Notes: generated from the sequence alone by a model not told the origin. A stretch of DNA of 64,000 nt from Labrenzia sp. THAF82 (GCF_009363435.1 NZ_CP045354.1:3128501-3192500); one strand, 5' to 3'; positions 23,015 through 32,387 are shown, numbered from the stretch's first letter. A program made the numbers and translations.

Positions 23015-23398
23015 ATGAAATGTACACGGTTGCCGGTCACGGCGGATGCCAAGTCTCCTGCTGGAGCCGATATCCGCTTTATCATGGATGGCCCGACCGG
23101 CAATATGATCCACTCGACGGTCCCTGCCGGTCAAATAAACAGGGCGACCAAGCACAACACAGTCAGCGAATTCTGGCACATTCTTGAGGGACAGGGACAG
23201 ATCTGGCGAAAATCCGGTGCAACGGAGATTGTTGTCGATCTGGAGCCGGGCGTATCGATTGATATTCCCTCCGGGACGGCCTTTCAGTACCGCGCGACTG
23301 GTTCGGTTTCTTTGAAGTTCATTTGTATTTCGATGCCACCCTGGCCGGGAGACGATGAAGCAGAATTTGTCGATGGGGCATGGCAGCCCACAATTTGA
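23015..23398 (+). CDS. Small cupin protein
   Basis: 127 residues from ATG 23015 with AAGGAGTGG upstream. A single cupin barrel: HNTVSEFWHILEGQGQIW (His and Glu of motif 1) and EPGVSIDIPSGTAFQYRATG (motif 2, with Gln at the usual His position). Probably a metal-binding or ligand-binding barrel of unknown role. It may be co-transcribed with ivd, 22 bases upstream. Confidence 0.75.
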   Translation: MKCTRLPVTADAKSPAGADIRFIMDGPTGNMIHSTVPAGQINRATKHNTVSEFWHILEGQGQIWRKSGATEIVVDLEPGVSIDIPSGTAFQYRATGSVSLKFICISMPPWPGDDEAEFVDGAWQPTI

Positions 23399-23620
23399 GT
23401 ATTTTGCGGGTGGTTGGATTATCGGTCGGGCATACTTTTGAATATTAGGCAGGTCGTTTCCTTCTGCAGACTTCACGAGTAACAAGTGCGCCCAATGGTC
23501 GCTTGATTTCAACGGTGTAGCGGCCGATCTGTCGATAATCGTTATGATTGCAGTTCTTTAATTCAGTCTCTTTTAATTGAATTTTGCGTATGGGTAGCAT
23601 CTCAATTGCAGGGGTGCACT
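23399..23620. other. Intergenic region
   Basis: I see no gene, RNA or clear terminator here; the last 60 bases are AT-rich and probably hold the promoter of the following membrane-protein gene. Confidence 0.4.
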
Positions 23621-23812
23621 ATGGATCGACTATTACGCTACAGCCTAGACTTGTTTGCCGGTCTAATTGGGGTCGTTTTAGGCCTGCTTCTGTTGTTTCA
23701 AGGAATGTCGAAACTGATTCAGGGCGTAGTGATGTATTTGATGCTCAACGGTATCGGTTTGGATCCTCGGACTGAATTGGTTGGCAATATCATCGAAAAG
23801 TCCGATGTCTAA
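23621..23812 (+). CDS. N-terminal part of a probably interrupted membrane protein (63 aa)
   Basis: A hydrophobic start (MDRLLRYSLDLFAGLIGVVL...) with one or two helices, ending at TAA 23810-23812. The same frame continues directly after this stop, through 12 more codons that read as hydrophobic membrane sequence, into the next gene, which lacks its own ribosome binding site. I therefore think this and 23837-24526 were one gene. It could also be a true small membrane protein. Confidence 0.5.
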   Translation: MDRLLRYSLDLFAGLIGVVLGLLLLFQGMSKLIQGVVMYLMLNGIGLDPRTELVGNIIEKSDV

Positions 23813-23836
23813 CTACCGGGGCCGGGCGTCTTCGCA

Positions 23837-24526
23837 TTGTTCGTTCTCATGTTCGTAGGGCAAGTCGTTGCTGGTAGTGGGCTTCTATTCTTTGGTGGCA
23901 GAGGAATTTACAGAAGAATTTCAATAGGTTTTCCCACTGAAGAAGAGGGGAAAGCAAATACACTTGTCGGAAAATTAGCTTCCATTGGTGTGTTTCTCTT
24001 TGGAATTGGTATTGCCGGAGCTGGTTTGGTTGGCGGCACGGGCAATATGCAAAAAAGAATTCCGATAGTTTTCTGGGGTGTAGAGGTTACTGGCAAAGTC
24101 GACAGTCTCGTTAAAGCTCAAGACTCTGTTTCAATGAGAACACCAAGCTATCTTGCAACGTTCTCATTTCCAGGGCCGGACGGTGAAATATTTACAAGAA
24201 CAAAGCGTGTCTCCTATACGACCTACACAACTTTGAAACGCAGCAAATATGTTGATCTCAAGTATGATCCAGCGAAGCCAGAAACATTTACATTGAAGCA
24301 ATTTGTTGCCAGCCCGCTCGAATACATCTGGTACTTTGTTTGGCGCATCGCATTTGTCTATGTCGGTGTTTGCGGCATACAGAGAAATCTGAGTCCTGGA
24401 GCCCCAAAACTGCCTAAACCGCAAGTAGCTGCGGGGCAAACGTATACGGCCACAAACAGCCACTCCCAATACGGTACTCAACGGAGCTACAGCAAACCCA
24501 CGCAGTTTGGGCGCCGGGGTGTCTAA
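23837..24526 (+). pseudogene. DUF3592-like membrane protein, C-terminal part after in-frame stop
   Basis: 229 residues in the same frame as 23621-23812. Two helices (about 1-20 and 43-67), then a soluble beta-rich domain with EVTGKVDSLVKAQ, LATFSFPGPDGEIFTRTK and YVDLKYDPAKPETFTLKQF, the DUF3592 layout (a velvet-like extracytoplasmic domain), then a third helix and a polar tail. The only starts are TTG 23837 and ATG 23849, neither with a ribosome binding site. Either the stop at 23810 inactivates the gene or the distal part is translated by reinitiation. Confidence 0.55.
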
Positions 24527-24618
24527 TCTTATGCTTGGTCACAGCTTCTGTATGCGGCGACAAATCCTTCCAAGATCTTTTTTCGTAGGTCTTTTGGGCG
24601 AAAAACGAGAGGCCAAAA

Positions 24619-25308
24619 ATGAAACAGATCGCTGTTGTCATCGGATCCAGAGGAGGGATCGGTTCGGCGCTCCAAACGAAACTTTGCGACGAGCAGCAGT
24701 ATGACGCTGTCCTTGGATTAAACAGAGTGAACACGCCAAGATTGGATCTGCTTGACCAAACGTCTATCAAATCTGCAGCCGATTGGGTGAAAGATCAGAA
24801 GGGTGATATTCGACTGATTGTCGACGCAACCGGTGCCCTGACTGTGTCTGGCAATCGACCTGAAAAAAGTATGCGAGAAATCGATCCGACGCATCTGGCG
24901 GAAGCTTATGCGGTCAATGCTATTGGCCCCGCACTTGTAATGAAGCATTTCTTGCCTCTTCTGCCACGGTCGGGGCGGTCAGTATTTGCAACTTTGTCGG
25001 CCCGTGTTGGCTCTATTGGCGGCAATCAACTGGGCGGCTGGTATGCCTATCGGGCTTCAAAAGCGGCTCTTAATCAACTCGTCAAAACGGTTGCGATTGA
25101 AATCTCGCGCAAAGCGCCGGACGCCATATGCGTTGCCTTGCACCCTGGTACGGTAAAAACGCCATTGACCGACGGATTTGCGAAATCGGGTCTTGACGTT
25201 CAAACTCCCCATGAGGCTGCCGTGAAGATCCTGACGGTTCTGAGAACGCTCAAACCTCAGGCAAATGGCGGTTTTTTTGACTACCGGGGCGAGAGAATTC
25301 CCTGGTAA
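24619..25308 (+). CDS. Short-chain dehydrogenase/reductase (C-factor-like)
   Basis: 229 residues. GSRGGIGSAL is the NAD(P) loop, VDATGAL stands where NNAG usually is, and YAYRASKAALN contains the catalytic Tyr and Lys; Ser in TLSARVGSIGG completes the triad. HPGTVKTPLTDGF is typical of the C-factor subgroup. It reduces or oxidises an unknown carbonyl substrate in the cytosol. GAGAGGCC upstream of the ATG supports the start. Confidence 0.88.
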   Translation: MKQIAVVIGSRGGIGSALQTKLCDEQQYDAVLGLNRVNTPRLDLLDQTSIKSAADWVKDQKGDIRLIVDATGALTVSGNRPEKSMREIDPTHLAEAYAVNAIGPALVMKHFLPLLPRSGRSVFATLSARVGSIGGNQLGGWYAYRASKAALNQLVKTVAIEISRKAPDAICVALHPGTVKTPLTDGFAKSGLDVQTPHEAAVKILTVLRTLKPQANGGFFDYRGERIPW

Positions 25309-25427
25309 ATCGTTTGTTTTTCGAGCGTTAGTCAAATTAAATTCAAAAAGTCTATGAACGTTGCAGGTGCTGCGCATGTCATGTTCTTCTTGCGATTCAA
25401 CCGATTGCAATAAAGGTGATCAATGAG

Positions 25428-26003
25428 ATGGAATTTCGCCCGCTAACGCCAGACCGCTGGGACGACCTCGTCGAGTTGTTCGGACCGGAAAAAGGAGCCA
25501 ACTCCGGTTGCTGGTGTATGTGGCCGCTCTTACGAGCGAAAGACTGGCAAGCCATGGCACGCGAAGAACGTCGAGATGCCTTCCACAACAGGGTCTCGAC
25601 TGGATCTGAACCCGGGCTGTTGGGTTATCACGACAAACCGGCGATTTGCTGGGTCGCGGTAGGACCTCGCGAAAACTATGTTCGGTTCCAGTTGAGCCGG
25701 ACCACTCGCCCTCTTGAAGAGGACACGCCTGACCAGATTGGAAAAACCTATGCATTGACATGCTTTTTTGTTCGAAAGGGTTTCCGGAACAGCGGTTTGA
25801 TGTTCCAACTCATAACGGCAGCGTCAATTTATGCCAGAAGCAAGGGAGCACACTATCTGGATGCTTGCCCGATAGAGGCTGACAAGCCTCTGCAATGGGG
25901 CGAGGGCTTTGTTGGAATTGCATCCGTTTTCCGCCGCTGTGGTTTTAAAGAAGTCGCCCGACGTAGCCCGCGCCGACCTCTGTTGCGGCTTTGTTTAACT
26001 TGA
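25428..26003 (+). CDS. GNAT-family acetyltransferase
   Basis: 191 residues starting MEFRPLTPDRWDDLVELFG. NSGCWCMWPLL near the start and ICWVAVGPRENYVRFQLSRT are typical of a GNAT subgroup with a conserved Cys-Trp-Cys-Met; FFVRKGFRNSGLMFQLITAASIYARSKGA contains the CoA loop. ATG 25428 is preferred over GTG 25416, which has no ribosome binding site of its own. The acceptor is unknown. Confidence 0.82.
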   Translation: MEFRPLTPDRWDDLVELFGPEKGANSGCWCMWPLLRAKDWQAMAREERRDAFHNRVSTGSEPGLLGYHDKPAICWVAVGPRENYVRFQLSRTTRPLEEDTPDQIGKTYALTCFFVRKGFRNSGLMFQLITAASIYARSKGAHYLDACPIEADKPLQWGEGFVGIASVFRRCGFKEVARRSPRRPLLRLCLT

Positions 26004-26015
26004 ACTGGAGGCGAC

Positions 26016-26420
26016 ATGCCAGGCGAGACCGAATTGAGTGAGTTGATTTCGCACATGCGTCCGATGCTCGATCCTGAGCCCTATGTTTTCTGTACATTTG
26101 AAGCCAGGGCACCAGGGGATCTCGCACAATATGAGCCAATAGGGCTTTTTTCCGAAACGGAAGGGACGACGGCGATTCTTCCCGTTGAACGTGCTCGCGA
26201 GCTCGGATTGGCCGATGCTGAGTGGTACCGGAGGATCACGCTGACGGTTCATTCGTCGCTGGAAGCTGTTGGACTGACAGCTGCCGTTTCTGCGGCCCTG
26301 GCAGAAAAAGCCATTCCGGCCAATGTCGTTGCCGCCTATTTCCATGATCATGTTTTTGTCCCGGCAGAACGCGCTCAAGATGCATTGGAAGTCTTGAGGG
26401 ATCTTGCTGGCGGTGAATAG
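26016..26420 (+). CDS. ACT-domain protein (DUF2241)
   Basis: 134 residues: MRPMLDPEPYVFCTFE, GLFSETEGTTAILP, RITLTVHSSLEAVGLTAAVSAAL, ANVVAAYFHDHVFVPAERAQDAL. This is the two-part ACT-like fold of the DUF2241 family, thought to bind a small ligand such as an amino acid. It lies 12 bases after the acetyltransferase and is probably in the same operon. Confidence 0.85.
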   Translation: MPGETELSELISHMRPMLDPEPYVFCTFEARAPGDLAQYEPIGLFSETEGTTAILPVERARELGLADAEWYRRITLTVHSSLEAVGLTAAVSAALAEKAIPANVVAAYFHDHVFVPAERAQDALEVLRDLAGGE

Positions 26421-26533
26421 ACTGGACCAGTGTTGGCTGCGGCCAATGGCCGGTCATTTGGAGCCTGAGTGGATTTTCCCTTGCAATTTGACCTTCGGCT
26501 TACCATTCCTAAGCTTGAGCAATCAGGGGTAAG

Positions 26534-27391
26534 ATGATGCAACGGGTGAAGCGGCGTCTGGCGGCGATCATGTGCGCAGACGTTGCGCAATATTCGAAGC
26601 TGATGGCGCGTGATGAGGATGGCACGTTGGATCGGCTGAAGGCCTATAGGTCTGTTATGTCATCCATGACAGGGCGCCACAACGGCCGGATTGTTAATAC
26701 CTGGGGTGACGCCGTCATCATCGAGTTCACTTCGGTTCTGGAAGCCGTTCAATGCGCGGTCGACATCCAGAACGAACTTTTGCACCGCAATTCCGAACTG
26801 CCCGACTTGAACAAAATGGAATTCAGGATCGGCATCAATCTCGGCGATATCATGGTCGAGGGCGATGACATCTATGGGGACGGAGTGAATGTCGCTGCGC
26901 GCCTTCAGGAAATTGCGCCCACGGGCGGGATAATGCTGTCGCAGTCGGTTTACGATCAGGTCAAAACAAAAATGGCGCTCGGCTTTGAACCGCTTGGCCC
27001 ACAACAAGTCAAGAACGTCGCTGATCCCGTCGAAACCTATTCTGTTCGAATGGGAGGACGTAACGCGCCGCAGGAAAGAACGACTGCTCAAAACGCAGAC
27101 GAGGCCGACAGTCCCGGTTCAACATCGGATAGACCCAATTGGGACAAGGATACGCAAGCCGTTGCCAACGGTTTCGAGCAGGCACGGCGCTGGTTGCGCG
27201 CGCAACCGAGAAAAGTGCGCAGCTGTGTGTTCATGATCGGGTTTTTCTTCATTCTCAATCTTCTGACGTCGGGGTTGTCCACACTATGGTTCGTCTGGCC
27301 ATCCTTGCCCTTTGCAGTCATGCTTGTCTGGCACTTCGTTGTCGGACGCAGGGAAAAGGCGATTGACAGCCAACTTCCACGTGGAGACTGA
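26534..27391 (+). CDS. Class III adenylate/guanylate cyclase with C-terminal 2TM domain
   Basis: 285 residues. The N-terminal 170 form a class III catalytic domain: LAAIMCADVAQYSKLM gives the first metal Asp, WGDAVIIEF the second, EFRIGINLGDIMVEGDDIYGDGVNVAARLQ the transition-state region. A linker is followed by a 2TM-type domain (RRWLRAQPRKVRSCVFMIGF; LPFAVMLVWHFVVGR). Catalytic domain first and membrane hairpin last is a pattern I know from Hyphomicrobiales. It makes cAMP or cGMP. The start may be ATG 26534 or 26537. Confidence 0.88.
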   Translation: MMQRVKRRLAAIMCADVAQYSKLMARDEDGTLDRLKAYRSVMSSMTGRHNGRIVNTWGDAVIIEFTSVLEAVQCAVDIQNELLHRNSELPDLNKMEFRIGINLGDIMVEGDDIYGDGVNVAARLQEIAPTGGIMLSQSVYDQVKTKMALGFEPLGPQQVKNVADPVETYSVRMGGRNAPQERTTAQNADEADSPGSTSDRPNWDKDTQAVANGFEQARRWLRAQPRKVRSCVFMIGFFFILNLLTSGLSTLWFVWPSLPFAVMLVWHFVVGRREKAIDSQLPRGD

Positions 27392-27577
27392 GGCATCGAT
27401 CTGGTCCGCCGTTGCCTTTCTGATAACTCTTTTCACGTTATTGAGGATCACATCATTTGCGAGTGCCCCAGACTTCGCATACACATGACTTAATGCCGGG
27501 ATGATGGACTTGTGGCCATCGTCCGTTGAAAACGCCGGTTCAACCGGCCCAACAGCCAAGGGAGCTTAATCCTGCGC

Positions 27578-28192
27578 ATGAAAAACTATTCGACCACGGT
27601 GCCTGCACGCCTCGACGATGATGACGAGGACAAAGCCAAGAGCCAGCAGTCGATCCAAGTCGACAAGCATCTGTTCGAAGCGCGCACAGTTCTGATCACC
27701 GGCCCGGTGACACAGGAAATGGCCCGCGACGTCTGTTCCCGTTTGCTTGCCCTTGCACAGGTCTCGAACGATCCGATTACGGTGATTGTTTCTTCGCCTG
27801 GCGGCCACGTTGAATCGGGCGACATGATCCATGACACCATCAAGTTTGTAGCACCTGAGGTGCGGATACTGGGAATGGGCTGGGTCGCCAGCGCAGGTGC
27901 CCTGATTTACGTGTCCGTGCCGAAGGACAAGCGGTTTTGTACTCCGAACACGCGCTTCCTCCTGCATCAACCGTCCGGTGGTGCCGGCGGCATGGCAACG
28001 GATATCGAGATCCAGGCCAAGGAAATCATCAAGATGCGTGATCGATTGAACAAGATCTTCGCTGATGCAACTGGCCAGCCGATCGACCGGATCGAAAAGG
28101 ACACGGATCGCGACTACTGGATGAGCCCGGAAGAGGGCATTGACTACGGTCTTGTCGGAAAGGTCGTGACCAGCGTGGACGAGCTGGGCTGA
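27578..28192 (+). CDS. ClpP-like ATP-dependent Clp protease proteolytic subunit
   Basis: 204 residues with the Ser-His-Asp triad: [12 protein letters not shown] (Ser), [10 protein letters not shown] (His), DTDRDYW (Asp), and [22 protein letters not shown] for oligomer handle and substrate groove. It differs from main ClpP1 in the N-terminal extension with an acidic DDDDEDK run and in the less conserved axial loop, as in ClpP2-type paralogues of this order. It would form tetradecamers opened by ClpA or ClpX. A strong terminator follows. Confidence 0.88.
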   Translation: MKNYSTTVPARLDDDDEDKAKSQQSIQVDKHLFEARTVLITGPVTQEMARDVCSRLLALAQVSNDPITVIVSSPGGHVESGDMIHDTIKFVAPEVRILGMGWVASAGALIYVSVPKDKRFCTPNTRFLLHQPSGGAGGMATDIEIQAKEIIKMRDRLNKIFADATGQPIDRIEKDTDRDYWMSPEEGIDYGLVGKVVTSVDELG

Positions 28193-28219
28193 TCAAGCTC
28201 TGAAGGAAACTTTCTCAGG

Positions 28220-28253
28220 ACGCCGGTGGATGGTTCCACCGGCGTTTTGTTTT
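28220..28253 (+). terminator. Rho-independent terminator after the clpP-like gene
   Basis: ACGCCGGTGG-ATGGTT-CCACCGGCGT, perfect 10-bp stem, then TTTGTTTT. Confidence 0.9.
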
Positions 28254-28264
28254 GTAAGTGCGCC

Positions 28265-28669
28265 TTAAGCGCTCAGCGTTTCCGGTTCGACCGAATAGAC
28301 CAGCACCGGAGCAACGGGTTTCGGGCTGAGAACCTGCGGACGCAAGCGGTCCAGCAGTCTCCGAAATTCAGTTTCGTCTCCCGTGCCGGCTTTGCCGCCA
28401 AAGAATGCGCCGACCAGGTGATCGACGAACCGGGCGTAGAGGTCGGAGCAGGTGCAGATTGGCGAGAGCAGCTCGCACACGGGCTTTCCATCATAGAACG
28501 GCGCACCTCCTGACAGGAAAATCAGGAATTCTGTCAGGTCATCGGAACGCTCGAACTCTTCACGGAAACCGGAGAGATCGAAGCATTCATCCTGTTCCAG
28601 ACGTTGCTTCAGACGCGGCATTGCCTGCATGACTGCCTTACGTCCACCAAGTTTCATATAGAGTGTCAT
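28265..28669 (-). CDS. Truncated-globin-like protein with degenerate haem site
   Basis: 134 residues. MTLYMKLGGRKAVMQAMPRL matches the beginning of group I truncated haemoglobins, and FLIFLSGGAPFYDGKPV the region before the proximal helix; but no His is found where F8 should be (CELLSPICTCSDLYARF). The CTC and other Cys could bind a metal or disulphide. So either a haem-free globin-fold sensor or a pseudo-enzyme. Start 28669 is supported by GAGGA eight bases upstream; the longer frame to 28825 has no such site. Confidence 0.55.
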   Translation of the reverse strand: MTLYMKLGGRKAVMQAMPRLKQRLEQDECFDLSGFREEFERSDDLTEFLIFLSGGAPFYDGKPVCELLSPICTCSDLYARFVDHLVGAFFGGKAGTGDETEFRRLLDRLRPQVLSPKPVAPVLVYSVEPETLSA

Positions 28670-29168
28670 CTGGCTATCCTCGATTAAGCCTTCGAATTGA
28701 TGCCTAGAGATTGCCTCAATTGATTTCAAAACCCTGTGACTCCGATCACGATTATTCCCTTTGCGAAAAATTCCAATGAAACTCTGCTGAATCGTGCTGG
28801 CATTCGTTGGAAGTAATTTCGGCAAATGGGCTCCTGGCTCGGCGCAGAATGTCGAGTTTGTGTGTCAGTCTTTTTACAGTTCAAATGCCTCTACCAGCTT
28901 TGCGACTGGCAATGAGTTGTGGCGGCAGATGGAGGTAAGAGGCAACAAACGAGTTGTCTATAAGGACGCAACTTTCCGCAAATTTCCAGCTGCAATGACA
29001 GCCGCATCCAGAGATGAATGTGATCTGATTTTGTTGTGGCTTTTGGGCTGTCTCGCAGCATGGACATTCACCTTCCTGTTGCGATCAGAGCGAGTTTGAA
29101 GCTCTGTCTTGACTTGTTGGATGACGTCAGCCGTTGTTCTGCAACAAAATGGTTTCCTTGGAGGGCGG
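28670..29168. other. Divergent intergenic region without supported genes
   Basis: About 500 bases between the globin-like and YdcF genes. A rightward frame (28794-29099) has no ribosome binding site and no recognisable motif. I see nothing else apart from AT-rich patches that may contain promoters. Confidence 0.45.
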
Positions 29169-29966
29169 ATGTTCTTCTACGTTTCGAAAATCGGTCAGTT
29201 TTTCATTCAGCCTTCGAACTTTCTGATCGCGCTGATTCTGTTTGGCTTGGTGATAATGGCATTCACCAATCGTCGGCGTATCGCAAAGCTGATGACTTGG
29301 ACCGGGCTTATTGGCCTGATTATTTGTGGATTTTCTCCAGCAGCCAACTGGTTGATCCAGCCACTGGAAGACCGGTTTCCTCGTCCCGCAGAGATCAGTG
29401 GATTTGATGGCATTATCGTTCTCGGTGGCGCGGTCGATACCGTCGTGACCGGTGTTCGAGGAGACACTGCTTTGACCATGTCGGCTGAACGCATAACGAT
29501 CACTGCGCGGCTTGCAAGATTGTTGCCTGACGCAATCGTCGTGCACACCGGCGGTCAGGGCGTCATTATTTCTTCGCAGGCGACGGAGGCCGAGGGGGCA
29601 GGACGTCTCTTTGCCGATTTTGGAATTTCACCGGAGCGCGTTGTGCTGGAGGACGAGTCGCGCAATACCTGGGAAAACGCAACCTTGAGCAAGGAGATTG
29701 TGGATCCGCAGCCGGGCCAAAGGTGGCTGCTCGTCACCTCCGCCTATCACATGCCCAGGTCCATGGGGGTCTTTAAGAAGGCCGGGTGGACAGGGCTGAC
29801 GGCTTATCCTGTGGACTATAGAACCAGGGGGGAAGTGGACAGAGGGTTGGGATTCGATGGCGCTTCAAAGGGGCTGCGTCGATTCGACATCGCGTTTAGA
29901 GAATGGCTCGGATTGGCGGTCTATTGGGCGATCGGGCGGAGCACGGAATTTTTCCCACAACCCTGA
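29169..29966 (+). CDS. YdcF-family (DUF218) membrane protein
   Basis: 265 residues. Two helices at the N terminus (about 12-50) and then the DUF218 domain: FDGIIVLGGAVD, TGGQG, SRNTWENA and LLVTSAYHMPRSMGVFKKAGW, with conserved Asn/His. These proteins are linked to envelope polymer synthesis such as cyclic glucan or enterobacterial common antigen; exact activity is unknown. Start at ATG 29169 after GGAGGGCGG. Confidence 0.88.
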   Translation: MFFYVSKIGQFFIQPSNFLIALILFGLVIMAFTNRRRIAKLMTWTGLIGLIICGFSPAANWLIQPLEDRFPRPAEISGFDGIIVLGGAVDTVVTGVRGDTALTMSAERITITARLARLLPDAIVVHTGGQGVIISSQATEAEGAGRLFADFGISPERVVLEDESRNTWENATLSKEIVDPQPGQRWLLVTSAYHMPRSMGVFKKAGWTGLTAYPVDYRTRGEVDRGLGFDGASKGLRRFDIAFREWLGLAVYWAIGRSTEFFPQP

Positions 29967-30079
29967 AGGCGGCAAATCACTTTTAACTTACATCTCATTT
30001 TTGGGTTCAACCTCTTTTACAGACGGTTGCGTCGCACCATATATTGAATGAACTCAGGGATTTGAAAGGACGTGGGCTC

Positions 30080-31327
30080 ATGGTCCTCGAAGCGCCGATC
30101 GTCGCGGCAGACGTTGTACAGTGGCTCTACAGCGACGCTTCGCATTTGAATGATACTTTGGAAATCGTTTCAGAGCTTGCTGAACGCCTGCGTCGCGGCA
30201 ATGTGCCGGTCGACAGGGCGACAACAGGTATCTGGGTCGTGCACCCGAACGTGCGTGCAGAAGCATCCATTTGGGCAAGTGATGCAACGCGGGAGCTCAG
30301 GCTCTATACGTCTGACAACAGCTCGGAAGAGGACTACCATTCCAGTCCGATCAAGCGTGTTCACGAAACGAGCGCTGCAGTGCGTGTCCGGATCGAGAAA
30401 GAACCTTCGATTGCCGTGGAGTTTCCGGTCACGGTTGAACTGCGGGATGAAGGTTACACCGACTATATTGCGCTGCCGCTGCCGTTTTCGGATGGCTCTG
30501 TAAAGGTTGCTACCTTCGCAACCAAGACGCCCGGTGGGTTTGCAAGTTCTCATATCAGTGTTTTTGAGTCGCTCGTGCGGCCGCTGGCCCTGGTGTGTGA
30601 GCTCAAAACCCTGAAACGCACGGCGGAAACTGTACTGGAGACTTATGTTGGCCCGCGCGCCGGTTCACGCGTTCTCGACGGAACGACACGCCGAGGCGAG
30701 GGCGAGTGGATCAAAGCAGTTGTAAGCTTTGCCGACATTCGCGGGTTTACCCGGATGTCCAACACCTTGCCTGCCGACAAAGTCATCTTGTTTTTGAACA
30801 AGTATTTCGGTGCAATGACGGCAGCTGTGGAAGCCCATGGCGGCGAAGTGCTGAAGTTCATCGGCGATGAAGTGATGGCCATCTTCCCCTATGAAACTGA
30901 TGATGAGGCGCGCGATGCCGCCAAGCGGGCCTTGCTTGCAGCGCGAGAGACACTGCAGCGGATCGAAACGATCAACAGCGCGAGAACATGCGCTGCGACC
31001 CCGGACATGAGCGTTGGGATCGCGTTGCATGCCGGCGATGTATTCTATGGCAATGTCGGCAGCGAAACACGGCTTGATTTCACTGTGGTGGGACCGGTCG
31101 TCAACCTGGCGGCGCGTATTGCCGAACTGGCGAAAGACCTTGAGCGTCAAGTGCTGGTTTCCGACGCTCTTTCCGACATCATGGGCTGCCGTTCAGGTCT
31201 TTATGGACGGTATCAGGTGAAGGGTTTCGACGACCCGGTATCGGTCTATTCTCCGGATTTGACGGGTGATCCAAGGTTTGGATATTGCCCTGAAAACACG
31301 GCTGAGCGTGCTCTTGAAGCAAACTGA
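30080..31327 (+). CDS. Class III adenylate/guanylate cyclase with N-terminal sensory domain
   Basis: 415 residues. The N-terminal 200 resemble a GAF-like domain (AAVRVRIEKEPSIAVEFPVT; DYIALPLPFSDGSVKVATFATKTPGGF). The C-terminal cyclase domain has VVSFADIRGFTRMS (first metal Asp), KFIGDEVMAIFPY (second), and VGIALHAGDVFYGNVGSETRLDFTVVGPVVNLAAR. No transmembrane segment, so a soluble sensor enzyme. The start at ATG 30080 follows AAAGGA by nine bases. Its last 82 bases overlap the convergent DUF599 gene. Confidence 0.88.
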   Translation: MVLEAPIVAADVVQWLYSDASHLNDTLEIVSELAERLRRGNVPVDRATTGIWVVHPNVRAEASIWASDATRELRLYTSDNSSEEDYHSSPIKRVHETSAAVRVRIEKEPSIAVEFPVTVELRDEGYTDYIALPLPFSDGSVKVATFATKTPGGFASSHISVFESLVRPLALVCELKTLKRTAETVLETYVGPRAGSRVLDGTTRRGEGEWIKAVVSFADIRGFTRMSNTLPADKVILFLNKYFGAMTAAVEAHGGEVLKFIGDEVMAIFPYETDDEARDAAKRALLAARETLQRIETINSARTCAATPDMSVGIALHAGDVFYGNVGSETRLDFTVVGPVVNLAARIAELAKDLERQVLVSDALSDIMGCRSGLYGRYQVKGFDDPVSVYSPDLTGDPRFGYCPENTAERALEAN

Positions 31328-31968
31328 CGCCGTGTGAGCACGATCAGTACTGCAAGCGTGGCCCCTGCAAAAACGTAGGGGCCGGCAAACCAGCCAAGAA
31401 ATCCGATTGCGAAGAAAAAAGCGCGTTGACCTCGGTTGAAATGGCGTCCGGCGAGTACGTTTAGTTCGCCGGCCTGCATTGCCATTTTTCGAACCGCTTG
31501 GTCTTCAGCTTGTCCGAGGTCCGGAACGGCACCCATAATGATGCTCGCATAGTTGAAAAGCCGATAGGCCCAGCCGAACTTGAAGAAGGCATAGGCGAAA
31601 ATCAGCATCAGGCCAAGAACCTTGATTTCCCATAAGGCTCGGCTGTCTGCACCTGGTATCGCCAGGTCCCCCGCAATTTGAAGTATCCGCTCTGTCGCGT
31701 CGAGCAGTGCAAAACAGCCCCCCATTGCCAAAAGCGCCGTTGAGGCAAAAAAGGCAGTGCCTTGCTGGAGGCCGGCCATGATGGAGGTGTCCATGATGCG
31801 GACTTCGCGCATGCACATGGAGATCATCCAGCCACGTCGAAAGTCGTCCATTGCGCTTGACAGAGTTTTTTGTCTTAAGGGACTGACGTCAATCAATAAA
31901 TTGAAGCCGAACCAAGCAAACAGAAACCAGACGGCTGCGGCGATATCCAGATATGAGAGGGACTGCAT
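31246..31968 (-). CDS. DUF599 membrane protein
   Basis: 240 residues with about four hydrophobic segments (YLDIAAAVWFLFAWFGFNLL near the start; GTAFFASTALLAMGGCFALL; GLMLIFAYAFFKFGWAYRLF; AFFFAIGFLGWFAGPYVFAG). WMISMCMREVRIMDTSIMAGLQQGTAFF is the DUF599 hallmark. Function unknown. ATG 31968 is preferred with AAGG upstream. It overlaps the cyclase tail by 82 bases on the other strand. Confidence 0.85.
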   Translation of the reverse strand: MQSLSYLDIAAAVWFLFAWFGFNLLIDVSPLRQKTLSSAMDDFRRGWMISMCMREVRIMDTSIMAGLQQGTAFFASTALLAMGGCFALLDATERILQIAGDLAIPGADSRALWEIKVLGLMLIFAYAFFKFGWAYRLFNYASIIMGAVPDLGQAEDQAVRKMAMQAGELNVLAGRHFNRGQRAFFFAIGFLGWFAGPYVFAGATLAVLIVLTRRQFASRARSAVFSGQYPNLGSPVKSGE

Positions 31969-32229
31969 CACGAACCTTTTGACGATGCCGGCGGGTGAAC
32001 TCCGGCTTTAAATTGTCATAACAGAGTTTATCCAACAGCACTAAGGAACACTGTGGGAAACCATAAGGTGCTGAAAAACTGAAAGGATTTAAGCCCTGCA
32101 AAAAAGCGATACCAGTTGCTCCTTTTTTGCGCTTGCGAAAGGGTAAGGGATCGTTTACCTCATCGCCCCAATGGCGCCACATTTGAGGTCGGTGGGACCC
32201 GGTGCCGAATAACAAAGTGTAGGGATTTG

Positions 32230-32364
32230 ATGGACGAAAACGTGCAGAAATCTTGTTGGAGCGTCACTCTTTGGACTGTCGCTGTCGTTGGCGTCGCGTT
32301 GACGATGGTTCTTTTGTTCAATGATGTGGAAAGTGCCAAACAAGCCGTCGCTGTTGCTCAATAA
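32230..32364 (+). CDS. 44-residue single-pass membrane protein
   Basis: A short gene (MDENVQKSCWSVTLWTVAVV...) with one hydrophobic helix at about 11-31, preceded by AGGGA and followed by a perfect terminator, which argues that it is a real transcription unit. Similar mini-proteins regulate transporters in other bacteria; here no partner can be named. Confidence 0.5.
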   Translation: MDENVQKSCWSVTLWTVAVVGVALTMVLLFNDVESAKQAVAVAQ

Positions 32365-32387
32365 GAACAGCTGGACGTGTTCAGAAC

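Noticed and set aside
28794..29099. Rightward 101-codon frame
   Set aside because: No ribosome binding site and no recognisable motif; lies in a divergent intergenic region.
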